Positions 17,996 through 28,345 of a DNA stretch of 64,000 bases are shown one piece after another. Below the pieces are notes generated by a model. That model was not told where the DNA came from. It did not search any database and worked only from the letters and a program-made list of their open reading frames with translations. A program made the position numbers and the translations under genes. The first letter of the stretch is position 1. Each line of letters starts with the position of its first letter. The DNA comes from an uncultured Polaribacter sp. (GTDB lineage Bacteria; Bacteroidota; Bacteroidia; Flavobacteriales; Flavobacteriaceae), in NCBI GenBank assembly GCA_938084845.1, contig CALKEB010000022.1, forward strand, positions 1 through 64,000. Reading direction: 5' to 3'.

Positions 17996-20900
17996 ATGAC
18001 AATAGAAAATTATAATAAATGGAACATTATTTTAGGGTGGACTGCATTTGCAATTGCCTTAATTACCTATAGCTTAACATTAGAACCAACGGTTAGTGCT
18101 TGGGATGTTGGAGAATATATTGCTACCTCTGTAAAATTAGAAGTAGGGCATCCTCCAGGAGCACCGCTTTTTCAAATGTTAGGAGCGTTTTTTGCTATGT
18201 TTACAACAGATGCATCTCAAATAGCAAAAATGGTGAATTTCATGTCTGCCTTAGCCAGTGCTTTTACTATTTTGTTTATGTTTTGGACCATTAGTAATTT
18301 GGCTTTAAAACTATCCGCTAAAACAGGCAATATTTCTAAAGGAAAAAGAATTGCTGTTTTAGGAAGTAGTTTGGTTGGTTCTTTAACCTATACCTTTTCA
18401 GATAGTTTTTGGTTTAGTGCAGTTGAAGGTGAAGTATATGCAATGTCTTCTTTTTTAATGGCTCTTTTATTTTGGCTAGGCTTAAAGTGGGAAAGTGAAC
18501 TAGATACACCTAGAGGAAATAAATGGTTGGTACTAATTAGTTTTGTAACAGGGTTATCATTTGGGGTACACATACTTTCTTTATTAGTTATACCTGCAAT
18601 AGTAATGTTATACTTTTTTAAAACTTCAAAAAACACTAATCTTAAAACCTCTTCTATAGCAACTATCTTTTCTGTATTTGTTTTAATTTTAGTTTTTAAA
18701 TTTATTTTCCCTTTTACGTTAAAGTTTTTTAGTGCTTCAGAGTTATTTTTTATTAACACGGTTGGGCTGCCCTTTAATTCTGGAAGTATCATTGCTGGTC
18801 TTATTTTAATATCCTTATTCTATGTTGGATTAAATTACACTAGAAAGAAAGAAGATAAATTAACTGCAAATACTTTAATACTATCCTTGTTATTTATTAT
18901 GATTGGTTTTTCTTCTTGGATGATGTTGCCAATCAGAGCAAATGCAAATACAACTATTAACGAAAATAATCCGTCGAGTGCTAGAGAGTTATTAGCCTAT
19001 TATGAAAGGGAACAGTATGGAGATGCCAATGTTTTTTACGACACCTACTACTCTAATAAATATAGCGATGAGAGAGATCTAAAAAATCCAACAAGAGACG
19101 ACAAACCTAAATATGAAAAAAAGGTTGTTAACGGAAAAGATCGTTACGTTATTGTAAATGTTTATAAAGATGTACTTCCAAATTACTCAGATAAACACAA
19201 AGGCTTTATTCCAAGAATGGTAAACCCTGCTTCTGAGGATATGTATAAGGCAATTGCAGGAATACCCGAAAACAGTCAAAGAAGACCAACTTTTGCAGAA
19301 AACATAAAGTTTATGATTAGCTATCAATTTGGCTATATGTATGGGCGTTATTTTATGTGGAATTTTGTGGGACGTCAAAACGATATTCAAGGAAGATTAG
19401 ATATTTTTAATGGAAACTGGTTAAGTGGAATTAAATTTATAGATGAGGCTAGACTTGGATCTCAAGAAACGTTGCCTTGGCAATCTCTTTTAAACAAAGG
19501 AAGAAATACGTATTATTTTTTACCTTTTTTACTAGGTCTTATCGGTTTAGTATTTCAAATTAAGTGGGATAAGAAAAACTTTTTCACCTTATTCTTATTT
19601 TTTGCTTTTACAGGTTTTGCAATTATTTTCTACACAAATCCTAAACCTTTTGAACCAAGAGAAAGAGATTACGCTGTAGTTGGAAGCTTTTATATTTTTG
19701 CAATATGGGTCGGTTTTGGTGTACTAGCATTGTATGAATATTTAAAAGAATTTGCAACACGTAAAAAAGTAGCAATTGCTGTTTCTGTAATTTCATTACT
19801 AGCGGTACCAACATTAATGGCCTATCAAAATTGGGACGATCACGATAGATCTAACAGATATACAACTCGCTTAAATGCACAAGCGTATCTAGAAAGTACA
19901 GATCCTAATGCAATAATGTTTACCATCGGTGATAACGATACATTCCCTCTCTGGTATATGCAAGAAGTAGAAGGTATTAGAACTGATGTAAAATTAATAA
20001 ACACAAGTCTTTTTCAGACAGATTGGTATATAGATCAGATGAAAAGAAGGACTTATAAAGCTGCTCCAATCCCATCACAACTTACTCACGATGAATACAA
20101 GTATGGAACTTTAGATGTCGCTTACTACTTTCAAGAATTATTTCCACAACTTAAAGATTCAGTTCTAGAGTTAGATAATTTTATGAAATGGATTAGAAGT
20201 AACAGTAAGCGAACTTTTTATGATCTAGACGATGATGGAAATCCTGAAAAAATATTACCAACCAATAAAATTCGTATTCCAGTTCATAAAGAAAACGTTT
20301 TAAAATATGGAATTGTAGCTCAAAAAGATGCGGATAAAATTCTACCCTATATAGACATTACTATTGATAGGGCTATTGCTAAGAATACAATTCTAATGTT
20401 AGATATTTTAAATAACTTTAATTGGGAAAAAGCAATCTACTTTACAGGCGGGTCTAATACTGATAGTGAATATATTTGGCTTAAAGATTATTTACAATTA
20501 GATGGAGTTGCTTTTAAATTAGTACCTATAAAAACACCTACCAAAGTACTTAATGAGAAAGGGCAAGTGGTAAGAGAATTAACCCTTTTTGATATTGGAA
20601 GAATAGATCCCGAAAAAATGTATGCCAACGTGAAAAAATGGGATTGGCGAAATATTAATGACGGAAAAATTTATCTAGACGAGCAAACTAAAAGAAATGC
20701 AATAACTTTAAGAAACAGCTTACTTCGTCTTTCTGCTGCTTTTGCAAAAGAGGGAGATACACTTAAAGCTATTGAAATTTTAGATTTGTCTCAGGATAAA
20801 ATGCCTATTGAAGACTTTGACCATTATAGCCTATCTATGGACTACCCAGAAATGTACTATAAATTAAGAGAGGTAAAAAAAGCTAGACTTGCTGCAGAAA

Positions 20901-21130
20901 ATCTAATACGTCTATTTAAGGAAAAACTTGTCTGGTTTAGCACCTTTTCCTCGGATGATTTTGATATTATTTTTGAAGAATTTGATGTGACCTTTAGGTA
21001 TCTTTATAGAGGTGTTATTGACCAGGTTTCAAAGTATGATAGTGATCAAGCGTTTATAAAAGATCTTCAAGATGAGTTTAATGAAACTTTAAATCTTTTT
21101 CAGCATATTATGCCCGAAGATCCGGAATAA
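17996..21130 (+). CDS. DUF2723 (GT117) multi-pass membrane protein, protein O-mannosyltransferase-like
   Basis: A 1044-aa protein. The N-terminal half has about ten membrane helices and the DUF2723 signature WDVGEYIATSVKLEVGHPPG near residue 35, with an acidic residue early in the first periplasmic loop, as in GT-C glycosyltransferases. A soluble region (about 600-1044) contains TIGDNDTFPLWYMQEVEGI and a helical C-terminus. The family is present in most Bacteroidota, and is classed as GT117 with a proposed role in protein O-glycosylation; the acceptor is not known. It is divergent from tRNA-Gln and ends at a strong bidirectional terminator. It is probably monocistronic. Confidence 0.87.
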   Translation: MTIENYNKWNIILGWTAFAIALITYSLTLEPTVSAWDVGEYIATSVKLEVGHPPGAPLFQMLGAFFAMFTTDASQIAKMVNFMSALASAFTILFMFWTISNLALKLSAKTGNISKGKRIAVLGSSLVGSLTYTFSDSFWFSAVEGEVYAMSSFLMALLFWLGLKWESELDTPRGNKWLVLISFVTGLSFGVHILSLLVIPAIVMLYFFKTSKNTNLKTSSIATIFSVFVLILVFKFIFPFTLKFFSASELFFINTVGLPFNSGSIIAGLILISLFYVGLNYTRKKEDKLTANTLILSLLFIMIGFSSWMMLPIRANANTTINENNPSSARELLAYYEREQYGDANVFYDTYYSNKYSDERDLKNPTRDDKPKYEKKVVNGKDRYVIVNVYKDVLPNYSDKHKGFIPRMVNPASEDMYKAIAGIPENSQRRPTFAENIKFMISYQFGYMYGRYFMWNFVGRQNDIQGRLDIFNGNWLSGIKFIDEARLGSQETLPWQSLLNKGRNTYYFLPFLLGLIGLVFQIKWDKKNFFTLFLFFAFTGFAIIFYTNPKPFEPRERDYAVVGSFYIFAIWVGFGVLALYEYLKEFATRKKVAIAVSVISLLAVPTLMAYQNWDDHDRSNRYTTRLNAQAYLESTDPNAIMFTIGDNDTFPLWYMQEVEGIRTDVKLINTSLFQTDWYIDQMKRRTYKAAPIPSQLTHDEYKYGTLDVAYYFQELFPQLKDSVLELDNFMKWIRSNSKRTFYDLDDDGNPEKILPTNKIRIPVHKENVLKYGIVAQKDADKILPYIDITIDRAIAKNTILMLDILNNFNWEKAIYFTGGSNTDSEYIWLKDYLQLDGVAFKLVPIKTPTKVLNEKGQVVRELTLFDIGRIDPEKMYANVKKWDWRNINDGKIYLDEQTKRNAITLRNSLLRLSAAFAKEGDTLKAIEILDLSQDKMPIEDFDHYSLSMDYPEMYYKLREVKKARLAAENLIRLFKEKLVWFSTFSSDDFDIIFEEFDVTFRYLYRGVIDQVSKYDSDQAFIKDLQDEFNETLNLFQHIMPEDPE

Positions 21131-21136
21131 AAAAAA

Positions 21137-21162
21137 CGCGAACAACTTGTTCGCGTTTTTTT
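21137..21162. terminator. Bidirectional terminator between convergent genes
   Basis: CGCGAACAA at 21137-21145 pairs with TTGTTCGCG at 21147-21155. It has an A run before and a T run after, so it can end the DUF2723 gene on + and the thioredoxin-like gene on -. Confidence 0.88.
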
Positions 21163-21164
21163 AT

Positions 21165-21458
21165 TTAAAGATATTTTTGAACCAGACCAATAAGTGTATT
21201 TGCGTCTTGGTAACCCGTTTGGCGCCATTTCATTTCGCCGCTTTTATAGATCATAAAAGTAGGATTCCCTTTTACTCTAAGTGCATCTGCTAAAGTTTCA
21301 TTATTCTTAATATCAATCTTTATTACTTTAGCTCTATCTCCTAAAGCAGCAGCAACATCTCTTAAAGTATCTACCGAATTGTCAACATCTTCCCAGTCTG
21401 TATAGAAGTCTATTAATACTGGTTTATCAACACTAATTAGTTCTCCAAATTTTGTCAT
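21165..21458 (-). CDS. Thioredoxin-fold protein without the CxxC active site
   Basis: A 97-aa protein with a thioredoxin fold: PVLIDFYTDW near residue 13, AKVIKIDIKNN near 43, and the cis-proline loop GNPTFMIY near 65. Where thioredoxins have WCGPC this one has DWEDVDNS, and the whole protein contains no cysteine, so it cannot be a disulfide reductase. Similar cysteine-free members are, as far as I know, widespread in Flavobacteriaceae. A chaperone-like or scaffold role is possible but unknown. It precedes no other gene in its unit and is close to the metallophosphoesterase gene upstream. Confidence 0.85.
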   Translation of the reverse strand: MTKFGELISVDKPVLIDFYTDWEDVDNSVDTLRDVAAALGDRAKVIKIDIKNNETLADALRVKGNPTFMIYKSGEMKWRQTGYQDANTLIGLVQKYL

Positions 21459-21544
21459 AACACTATTTTTTATAATAAAAAAAGTATGATTTATTTTATA
21501 TTTACAAGTACAAAGATAGCAAATCTATTTAAATTCACTGATTG

Positions 21545-22828
21545 TCAGGCCTTTTTCAATTCAATAACTGTAATTTCTGGCCAAATACCAACTCTTCCAG
21601 GAAACGCATGATATCCAAAACCTCTATTAACATTTATATATCTTCCAAATTCTTGATATAAGCCAGCCCATTGTTTGTAAACATATTGAGAAGGACTCCA
21701 TTTTAAAAACCCAGGTATTTCAATCCCCATTTGCAAACCATGAGTATGACCACTTAGGGTTAATTGATAATTAAAATTGTCTTTTTTTACTTTTTCTTGC
21801 CAATGGCTAGGATCATGACTCATTAAAATTTTAAAATCGTCTTTTTTAATTCCTGATGATGCTTTTTGCAAATCACCTGCTTGATTAAATCCTTTTCCCC
21901 AATTTTCTACTCCTAATAAAGCTATTTTTTGACCTTCTTTTTCTATATAACGATGTTCATCCAAAAGTAAATCAAACCCAATTTTTTGATGGATTTGTTT
22001 CACTTTTTCAAAATTATCGATTTTATCTTGTGGAGTTTCCCAATCCATGTAGTCTCCATAATCATGGTTCCCTAAAATTGCATATTTGCCTTCTTTTGCC
22101 TCTAACTTATCAAAAACAACTATCCAATCATCCATTTCATCAGCCTTGTTATTTACAATATCACCTGTAAATAATAATAAATCTGATTGCTGCTCATTAA
22201 TTAAATCTACCCCATATTGAATTTTTTCTCTATTGGTAAAACTACCTGAATGAATGTCTGAAATTTGAGTAATCGTGTAACCATCAAATGCAGGGGGCAA
22301 ATCATCAAAAGATAATTGATATTTGATAACCTTAAAGTTGTATTTACCTTGTACTATTCCGTAAATAAAAGACACAAATGGTATTGCTGCAATACCTAAT
22401 GCCAATTGAGATATAAATTTTCTTCTACTTGGCATGGATTCGGTTTCTCCATTAGAAACAATAGAAATTAATTTAATAACCCACCTATAAATATCTTCCC
22501 CAAATAAAAATAAAATAATTACTAATTTAGGAATTGAAAAAGTAATTAGAATTCCCATTGCCGTTTGAAACTGCGGCGTTTGTCCGTTTGATCTATCATA
22601 GGAAAAAACCGTGATTAAAAATTGGATATAAACAATAGCGCTTATTGCTAAATAAGAAAAACGAACCCATTTATTCTTTGAAATTGTTTTAAAAGCTTGA
22701 AACGTATAAAACTCTACTGTAACAACAATTATGAATACTAAAATTAACGGAATAACCCAACGTGGCATATAAGATATTTTAAAGTATTCAAAGATAACTG
22801 TTAAAAAATGATTGATTTTTAACAACAT
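21545..22828 (-). CDS. Membrane-anchored metallophosphoesterase
   Basis: A 427-aa protein. About four membrane helices span residues 15-160. A calcineurin-type phosphoesterase domain follows, with all metal-binding blocks: ISDIHSGS, FTGDIVNN, LGNHDYGDY, MSHDPSHW and SGHTHGLQMG. It belongs to the YaeI-like group acting on phosphodiester or pyrophosphate bonds, often of lipids or cell-wall precursors; the substrate is unknown. The catalytic domain follows a twin-arginine-like RRKFISQ, so it probably faces outward. Divergent from the sterol-desaturase-family gene by about 40 bases, with both promoters in that gap. Confidence 0.88.
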   Translation of the reverse strand: MLLKINHFLTVIFEYFKISYMPRWVIPLILVFIIVVTVEFYTFQAFKTISKNKWVRFSYLAISAIVYIQFLITVFSYDRSNGQTPQFQTAMGILITFSIPKLVIILFLFGEDIYRWVIKLISIVSNGETESMPSRRKFISQLALGIAAIPFVSFIYGIVQGKYNFKVIKYQLSFDDLPPAFDGYTITQISDIHSGSFTNREKIQYGVDLINEQQSDLLLFTGDIVNNKADEMDDWIVVFDKLEAKEGKYAILGNHDYGDYMDWETPQDKIDNFEKVKQIHQKIGFDLLLDEHRYIEKEGQKIALLGVENWGKGFNQAGDLQKASSGIKKDDFKILMSHDPSHWQEKVKKDNFNYQLTLSGHTHGLQMGIEIPGFLKWSPSQYVYKQWAGLYQEFGRYINVNRGFGYHAFPGRVGIWPEITVIELKKA

Positions 22829-22869
22829 GTTAAAGTTTTTCTTAGATTTATAGCATTACTTTTTGCGCT

Positions 22870-23697
22870 ATGGATACAATTGTAACTTTTTTTGAAAATT
22901 TAAGTAGTGTACAAAAGCTTGTATGGATTTTAGGTTGTCTAGCAACTTTTTGGATTTTAGAAGGTATTTACCCTTTAAAAAAACACAAATACAAAAAATG
23001 GAAACATGCAAAAACAAACTTAATATTATTAAGCTCTACAATTTTAATAAATGTTGTTTTTGGGCTTTTAACTGCAGGTATTTTTCTTTGGTTGGATACC
23101 AATAATTTTGGCTTGTTAAATTTAGTTGATTTTCCTGTTTGGGTAGAAGTTATTTTAGCCATAATGATATTAGACTTTATGTCTCAATATGTGGTGCACT
23201 TTATGTTACATAAAATACCTGTAATGTGGCGTTTTCATACAGTACATCATAGTGATAGACACGTAGATGTTACTTCAGGGACTAGACACCACCCAATAGA
23301 TTTTATTTTTAGAGAAACGTTTGCGCTTATAGGAATTATTATAGCAGGCCTCCCCTTAGCTTACTATTTAATTTACAGAATCCTAACAGTCCTTTTTACC
23401 TATTTTTCTCATGCAGATATTCAATTACCTCTTTGGCTAGACAAAACAATTAGCTATGTTTTTATATCTCCAAATACACATAAATTTCATCATCATCATG
23501 TGATGCCATGGACAGATACAAACTTTGGAAATATTTTTTCTTTTTGGGACAGAATATTTGGCACATTTATCTATAAAGACACAAATGACATTGTTTATGG
23601 AATAGATGTTTTGGATGGAGATAAATCAAATGATATTCTTTATCAATTAAAAGCGCCTTTTCAAAAAGACCTAAAATCAGCCGAATATAAAGGGTAA
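22870..23697 (+). CDS. Sterol desaturase / fatty acid hydroxylase family membrane protein
   Basis: A 275-aa protein with four to five membrane helices and the eight-histidine di-iron pattern of PF04116: HFMLHKIPVMWRFHTVHH, TSGTRHHP and HKFHHHHVMPWTD. Such proteins hydroxylate or desaturate lipids, including sphingolipid-like and carotenoid substrates in Bacteroidota. The promoter lies very close: a TTTTTG stretch ends five bases before the ATG. The next gene, polA, starts 47 bases downstream with its own -7-like TATCTTTT, so co-transcription is uncertain. Confidence 0.88.
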   Translation: MDTIVTFFENLSSVQKLVWILGCLATFWILEGIYPLKKHKYKKWKHAKTNLILLSSTILINVVFGLLTAGIFLWLDTNNFGLLNLVDFPVWVEVILAIMILDFMSQYVVHFMLHKIPVMWRFHTVHHSDRHVDVTSGTRHHPIDFIFRETFALIGIIIAGLPLAYYLIYRILTVLFTYFSHADIQLPLWLDKTISYVFISPNTHKFHHHHVMPWTDTNFGNIFSFWDRIFGTFIYKDTNDIVYGIDVLDGDKSNDILYQLKAPFQKDLKSAEYKG

Positions 23698-23744
23698 TTT
23701 ATTACAGATTTTTGTAGTTTTATCTTTTTAGAAATTCAGATAAA

Positions 23745-26582
23745 ATGGCAGATCAAAAAAGACTTTTTTTAATTGATGCATATGCACTAATTTTTCGAGG
23801 ATATTATGCATTTATAAAAAACCCAAGAATAAACTCTAAAGGTTTAGACACCTCTGCTATTATGGGTTTTATGAATTCACTTCTTGATGTTATTAAAAGA
23901 GAGAGACCAGACCATTTAGCAGTTTGTTTTGATAAAGGAGGAAGCTCGGACAGAGTAGAACTATTTCAAGAATACAAAGCCAATAGAGATGCGACTCCAG
24001 AACCAATAACCCAAGCAATTCCTTACATTTTTGAGATTTTAAAGGCCATGCATATTCCTATTATGGTAAAAGAAGGATTTGAAGCAGATGATGTTATAGG
24101 GACACTTTCAAAGCAGGCTGAAAAAGAAGGGTTTAAAACTTTTATGGTTACACCAGATAAAGATTTTGCTCAACTAGTTTCTGAAAATATTTTTATGTAT
24201 AAACCTCGTTTTGGAGGAGGTTATGATATTTGGGGTGTACCAGAAGTACTAGAAAAATTTGAAATTACAGATCCTTTACAGGTCATAGATTTCTTAGGTA
24301 TGATGGGAGATTCTGCAGATAATATTCCAGGCCTACCTGGTGTAGGAGAAAAGACAGCCAAAAAGTTTTTAGCACAGTTTGGCTCTATGGAAGCTTTATT
24401 AGCCAATACAGACCAGCTAAAGGGAAAAATGAGAGAAAAAGTGGAAGAAAATGGTGAACTTGGTTTACTTTCAAAAAAACTTGCCACGATTATGTTAGAT
24501 GTTCCTGTTTCTTTTAATGCAACAGACTTTACACTTGATCAACCAGATGTAGAAAAGGTAAGCGAAATTTTTAATGAATTAGAATTCAGACAACTTCTAA
24601 CTAATTTTTTAAAAACGTTTGCCACAGAAACCTCCACTAAAACAACTGAGACAGATGCTAAAAGTGATAGTAATACTAAAAAACCAGCAACAAATTCAGA
24701 AGGTCAGTTTGATTTATTTGCAGCTCCAGGTGCTGGAAGTGTTTCCCAAGAAGAAAGCTTATCTGGCTTTAAAACCATAGAAAACACAAATCATTTTTAT
24801 CAACATATAAATAGCGAGCTTTCCCGTAAATTATTAATAAAAAAATTAATGCAACAAGCCTCTGTTTGTTTTGATACTGAAACTACAGGTTTAAAAGCAT
24901 TAGAGGTTGAGTTAATTGGTATTGCTTTTTCTTACGAAAATGGAAAAGGATACTACGTTTCTTTTCCTGAAAACCAAGAAGAAACCAAAGCTATTTTAGA
25001 AGAGTTTAGGCCTTTTTTTGAATCTGAAACCATAGAAAAAGTTGGTCATAACTTAAAATACGACTGTAAAGTGTTGTCGAATTACAACATGCCTGTAAAC
25101 GGAAAATTATTTGACACTATGATTGCTCATTATTTGATAAATCCAGATATGAGACATAATATGGATGTTTTAGCGCAAACGTATTTAAACTATCAACCCA
25201 TTTCTATTACAGATTTAATTGGTAAAAAAGGAAAAAACCAACTTTCTATGCGAGTTGTTCCAATTAAAGATCAAACAGAGTATGCTGTAGAAGATGCAGA
25301 CATTACCTATCAATTAAAACAACATTTTACAAAAGAACTAGAAAGTGGTAATGTTACTGAGCTGTTCAATAAAGTAGAATTGCCTTTGGTATCTGTTTTA
25401 ACAGCAATGGAAATTGAAGGAATTAACGTAAATACAGACTTTTTAAATCAGCTTTCAACCGTTTTAACTGATGATATTAATAGACTAGAAAGAGAAATTT
25501 ACGAACAAGCAGGAGAAGAGTTTAATATAGCCTCTCCAAAACAATTGGGAATTGTTTTGTTCGAGAATATGAAGTTGGTCGATAAACCCAAGAAAACAAA
25601 AACGGGTCAGTATAAAACAGGAGAAGATATTTTATCATTCTTAGCAAAAGATCATAAAATAATTAGAGACATTCAAGAATACAGGCAATACAAAAAATTA
25701 CAAAGTACCTATGTAGATGCTTTACCTAATGAAATTAATAAAAAAACCGGTAGAATACACACCCAATACATGCAAGCTGTTGCAGCAACAGGTAGATTAA
25801 GTTCTAATAACCCAAATCTACAAAACATACCCATAAGAACAGAAAGAGGGCGCGAAGTTCGTAAAGCTTTTGTGCCTAGAGATGAAAATTATGTTTTATT
25901 AGCGGCAGATTATTCTCAAATTGAATTGCGAATTATAGCCGCTTTAAGTGACGAAGAAAACATGATACATGCCTTTAAGAATGGCGAAGATATTCATGCC
26001 TCTACTGCTGCCAAAGTATTTGGTGTTGCTATAGATGATGTAACTCGAGAGCAAAGAAGTAATGCTAAAACCGTAAACTTTGGGATTGTTTATGGAGTTT
26101 CTGCCTTTGGTTTAAGCAACCAAACAGATTTAAGTAGAAGTGAAGCCAAAGAATTGATCGATACGTACTATGAAACCTACCCTAAACTAAAGGAATATAT
26201 GTCTAAACAGGTAGATTTTGCAAGAGAGCATGGTTATGTAGAAACAGTTTTAAACAGACGTCGCTATTTAAAAGATATTAATTCTAGAAATGGAATGGTT
26301 AGAAGTGGAGCAGAACGTAATGCTGTAAATGCTCCAATTCAAGGGTCGGCTGCCGATATTATAAAGTTAGCTATGATAAACATTCATAAACGTTTTTTAC
26401 TAGAAGGTTTTAAATCAAAAATGTTATTACAAGTTCATGATGAGTTGGTTTTTGATGCACATAAAGACGAATTAGAAATTATAAGACCTATTATTAAAGA
26501 TGAAATGGAGAATGCATTTAAAATGAAAGTGCCTTTAGATGTAGAAATTGGTATTGGTCAAAACTGGTTAGAGGCTCATTAA
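23745..26582 (+). CDS. polA: DNA polymerase I
   Basis: A 945-aa enzyme with the three classical domains: 5'-3' exonuclease (residues 1-290, LIDAYALIFRGYYAF and GDSADNIPGLPGVGEKTA), 3'-5' exonuclease (about 355-540) and family A polymerase (about 560-945, LLAADYSQIELRIIAAL, NFGIVYGVSAFGL, LLQVHDELVF). The exonuclease keeps its catalytic acids (FDTETTGL, YDCKVL, AVEDADITYQ), so proofreading is probably active. It removes RNA primers and fills gaps in replication and repair. The linker between the first two domains (about 295-345) is low-complexity. Full length and intact. Confidence 0.97.
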   Translation: MADQKRLFLIDAYALIFRGYYAFIKNPRINSKGLDTSAIMGFMNSLLDVIKRERPDHLAVCFDKGGSSDRVELFQEYKANRDATPEPITQAIPYIFEILKAMHIPIMVKEGFEADDVIGTLSKQAEKEGFKTFMVTPDKDFAQLVSENIFMYKPRFGGGYDIWGVPEVLEKFEITDPLQVIDFLGMMGDSADNIPGLPGVGEKTAKKFLAQFGSMEALLANTDQLKGKMREKVEENGELGLLSKKLATIMLDVPVSFNATDFTLDQPDVEKVSEIFNELEFRQLLTNFLKTFATETSTKTTETDAKSDSNTKKPATNSEGQFDLFAAPGAGSVSQEESLSGFKTIENTNHFYQHINSELSRKLLIKKLMQQASVCFDTETTGLKALEVELIGIAFSYENGKGYYVSFPENQEETKAILEEFRPFFESETIEKVGHNLKYDCKVLSNYNMPVNGKLFDTMIAHYLINPDMRHNMDVLAQTYLNYQPISITDLIGKKGKNQLSMRVVPIKDQTEYAVEDADITYQLKQHFTKELESGNVTELFNKVELPLVSVLTAMEIEGINVNTDFLNQLSTVLTDDINRLEREIYEQAGEEFNIASPKQLGIVLFENMKLVDKPKKTKTGQYKTGEDILSFLAKDHKIIRDIQEYRQYKKLQSTYVDALPNEINKKTGRIHTQYMQAVAATGRLSSNNPNLQNIPIRTERGREVRKAFVPRDENYVLLAADYSQIELRIIAALSDEENMIHAFKNGEDIHASTAAKVFGVAIDDVTREQRSNAKTVNFGIVYGVSAFGLSNQTDLSRSEAKELIDTYYETYPKLKEYMSKQVDFAREHGYVETVLNRRRYLKDINSRNGMVRSGAERNAVNAPIQGSAADIIKLAMINIHKRFLLEGFKSKMLLQVHDELVFDAHKDELEIIRPIIKDEMENAFKMKVPLDVEIGIGQNWLEAH

Positions 26583-26626
26583 CAAAAACGCAGATAGCGT
26601 CTGATGGTAAAACATCCAAACAATTT

Positions 26627-28309
26627 ATGTACAATAAACCAAAACATTTTCAAGAATTTAAAACTGCAGTATCATCTGTAAAACTTCCCAAAAAATTTAC
26701 ATTTCCTTTTTACTATGAAGCGCATCCGTTAGCAAAAATTGCAACAGACGAAGTACAAACTTATTTATTAAACCAAAAAGATTTTAAACATAATTTTGGA
26801 TTAAATGATGAAAGTTTATGTGATGCTATTGGGAAAATGTTTGGTGTTTTGGTTGTTAAAAATCCAGCAAACAAAATTGGGTATTTAGCTGCATTTTCTG
26901 GAAAACTACAAGATAAAAGTTTACCTGATTTTTTTGTACCCCCTGTATTTAATATGAGAAAAGAAGGGAGTTTTTATATAAAAGGAGAAAAAGAAATAGA
27001 TGCCATTAATTTAAGAATAAGTACAATTATTAATGATAAAAAATATCAAAAACTTAGTAGTGATTTAGATAAACTTAAAGAAAGTATAGCCGAAGATTTG
27101 GCAAAACAAAGAAAAAAATTAAACACTGAAAAATCTTTACGAAAAGAGAAAAAGAAAATTGGTTTACAAAAATTAGATAAAAAAAAGTTTGATGAATTAT
27201 CAGAAAAATTAAAGCAAGAAAGTTACAACCAACAATTTTTTTACAAAGAATTAACCGCTTACTATCAACAAAAATTAGAGATTATAGAAAATAAACTGAG
27301 TACTTATAAAAAGAGTCTAGAGACCTTAAAAATTGAACGAAAAGAAAAATCAAACTACTTGCAGCAAACGTTATTTTCTAAATATTCTTTTTTGAATAAA
27401 GAAAAAAAAACAAGAAACTTATTAGATATTTTTAATGACCCAGACATACAACCACCTGCAGGTTCTGGAGAATGTGCTGCACCTAAACTATTACAGTATG
27501 CTTTTCAACATAATCTAGAACCTATTTGTATGGCAGAATTTTGGTGGGGGGTTTCACCAAATACTGCAATTAGAAAACATAAAAACTTTTACCCATCTTG
27601 CCAAAGTAGATGCAAACCAATTTTGACCCATATGCTTCAAGGTATTGAAACAGATGCCAATTTGCTCTTAAAAAATTTAGCATCAAAAAAGAGTTTAAAA
27701 ATCATTTTTGAAGATGATGCTTTACTTGTCATAAATAAGCCAACTGAATTCTTAACTGTTCCTGGAAAGACTGTAAAAGACGCTGTTTATACAAGAATTA
27801 AAGAGCAATATCCAGAAGCTACTGGACCGTTAATTGTGCATCGATTAGACATGTCTACTTCAGGACTTTTAGTGGTTACCAAAACCAAAGAAGCCAATAA
27901 AGAGGTGCAACGCCAATTCATAAATAAAACAGTACAAAAAAGATACGTTGCTTTATTAGATGGAGTATTGCCTAAAAAAAACGGCACAATTAAATTGCCT
28001 TTACGTGTAGATTTAAATGACAGACCCAGACAGCTTGTAGATTTTATACATGGTAAAAATTCAGAAACTAAATGGAAAGTTATTGCTGTAAAGGATCAAA
28101 AAACAAGAGTCCATTTTTACCCAATAACAGGTAGAACTCACCAACTTAGAGTTCATGCAGCTCATAAAGATGGACTAAATACCCCTATCACAGGAGATGA
28201 TTTATATGGTAAAAAAGCAGATAGATTGCATTTACATGCAGAATATATTAGTTTTTTACACCCAACTACTAAAGAAAAAATGAGATTTAAAGTTGATGCA
28301 GATTTTTAA
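26627..28309 (+). CDS. RluA family pseudouridine synthase with long N-terminal extension
   Basis: A 560-aa protein. The C-terminal 210 residues are an RluA-type catalytic domain: IIFEDDALLVINKP, the catalytic Asp in VHRLDMSTSGLLV, and PITGRTHQLRVH. The first 350 residues contain a helical, charged coiled coil (about 135-240) and a Cys-containing block (SGECAAPKLLQYAF, YPSCQSRCKP) known from large Bacteroidota RluA proteins. It modifies uridines in rRNA or tRNA; the position cannot be read from sequence. It lies 44 bases after polA, possibly in the same transcript. Confidence 0.9.
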   Translation: MYNKPKHFQEFKTAVSSVKLPKKFTFPFYYEAHPLAKIATDEVQTYLLNQKDFKHNFGLNDESLCDAIGKMFGVLVVKNPANKIGYLAAFSGKLQDKSLPDFFVPPVFNMRKEGSFYIKGEKEIDAINLRISTIINDKKYQKLSSDLDKLKESIAEDLAKQRKKLNTEKSLRKEKKKIGLQKLDKKKFDELSEKLKQESYNQQFFYKELTAYYQQKLEIIENKLSTYKKSLETLKIERKEKSNYLQQTLFSKYSFLNKEKKTRNLLDIFNDPDIQPPAGSGECAAPKLLQYAFQHNLEPICMAEFWWGVSPNTAIRKHKNFYPSCQSRCKPILTHMLQGIETDANLLLKNLASKKSLKIIFEDDALLVINKPTEFLTVPGKTVKDAVYTRIKEQYPEATGPLIVHRLDMSTSGLLVVTKTKEANKEVQRQFINKTVQKRYVALLDGVLPKKNGTIKLPLRVDLNDRPRQLVDFIHGKNSETKWKVIAVKDQKTRVHFYPITGRTHQLRVHAAHKDGLNTPITGDDLYGKKADRLHLHAEYISFLHPTTKEKMRFKVDADF

Positions 28310-28330
28310 AGCTACCATTTTTTTTATGTG

Positions 28331-28338
28331 TAATTTTG
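28331..28338 (+). promoter_or_regulatory. -7 promoter element seven bases before the TsaC/Sua5 start
   Basis: TAATTTTG matches TAnnTTTG exactly. Only seven bases separate it from the ATG at 28346, so transcription would start at or next to the start codon. Confidence 0.6.
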
Positions 28339-28345
28339 TCTTACT

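Noticed and set aside
16585-17996. Mobile element or integrase at the tRNA-Gln edge
   Set aside because: No integrase, transposase, terminal inverted repeats or duplicated tRNA 3' end could be found in the window.
26583-26605. Weak ACGC/GCGT hairpin after polA as a terminator
   Set aside because: The stem is only four base pairs and no T run follows.
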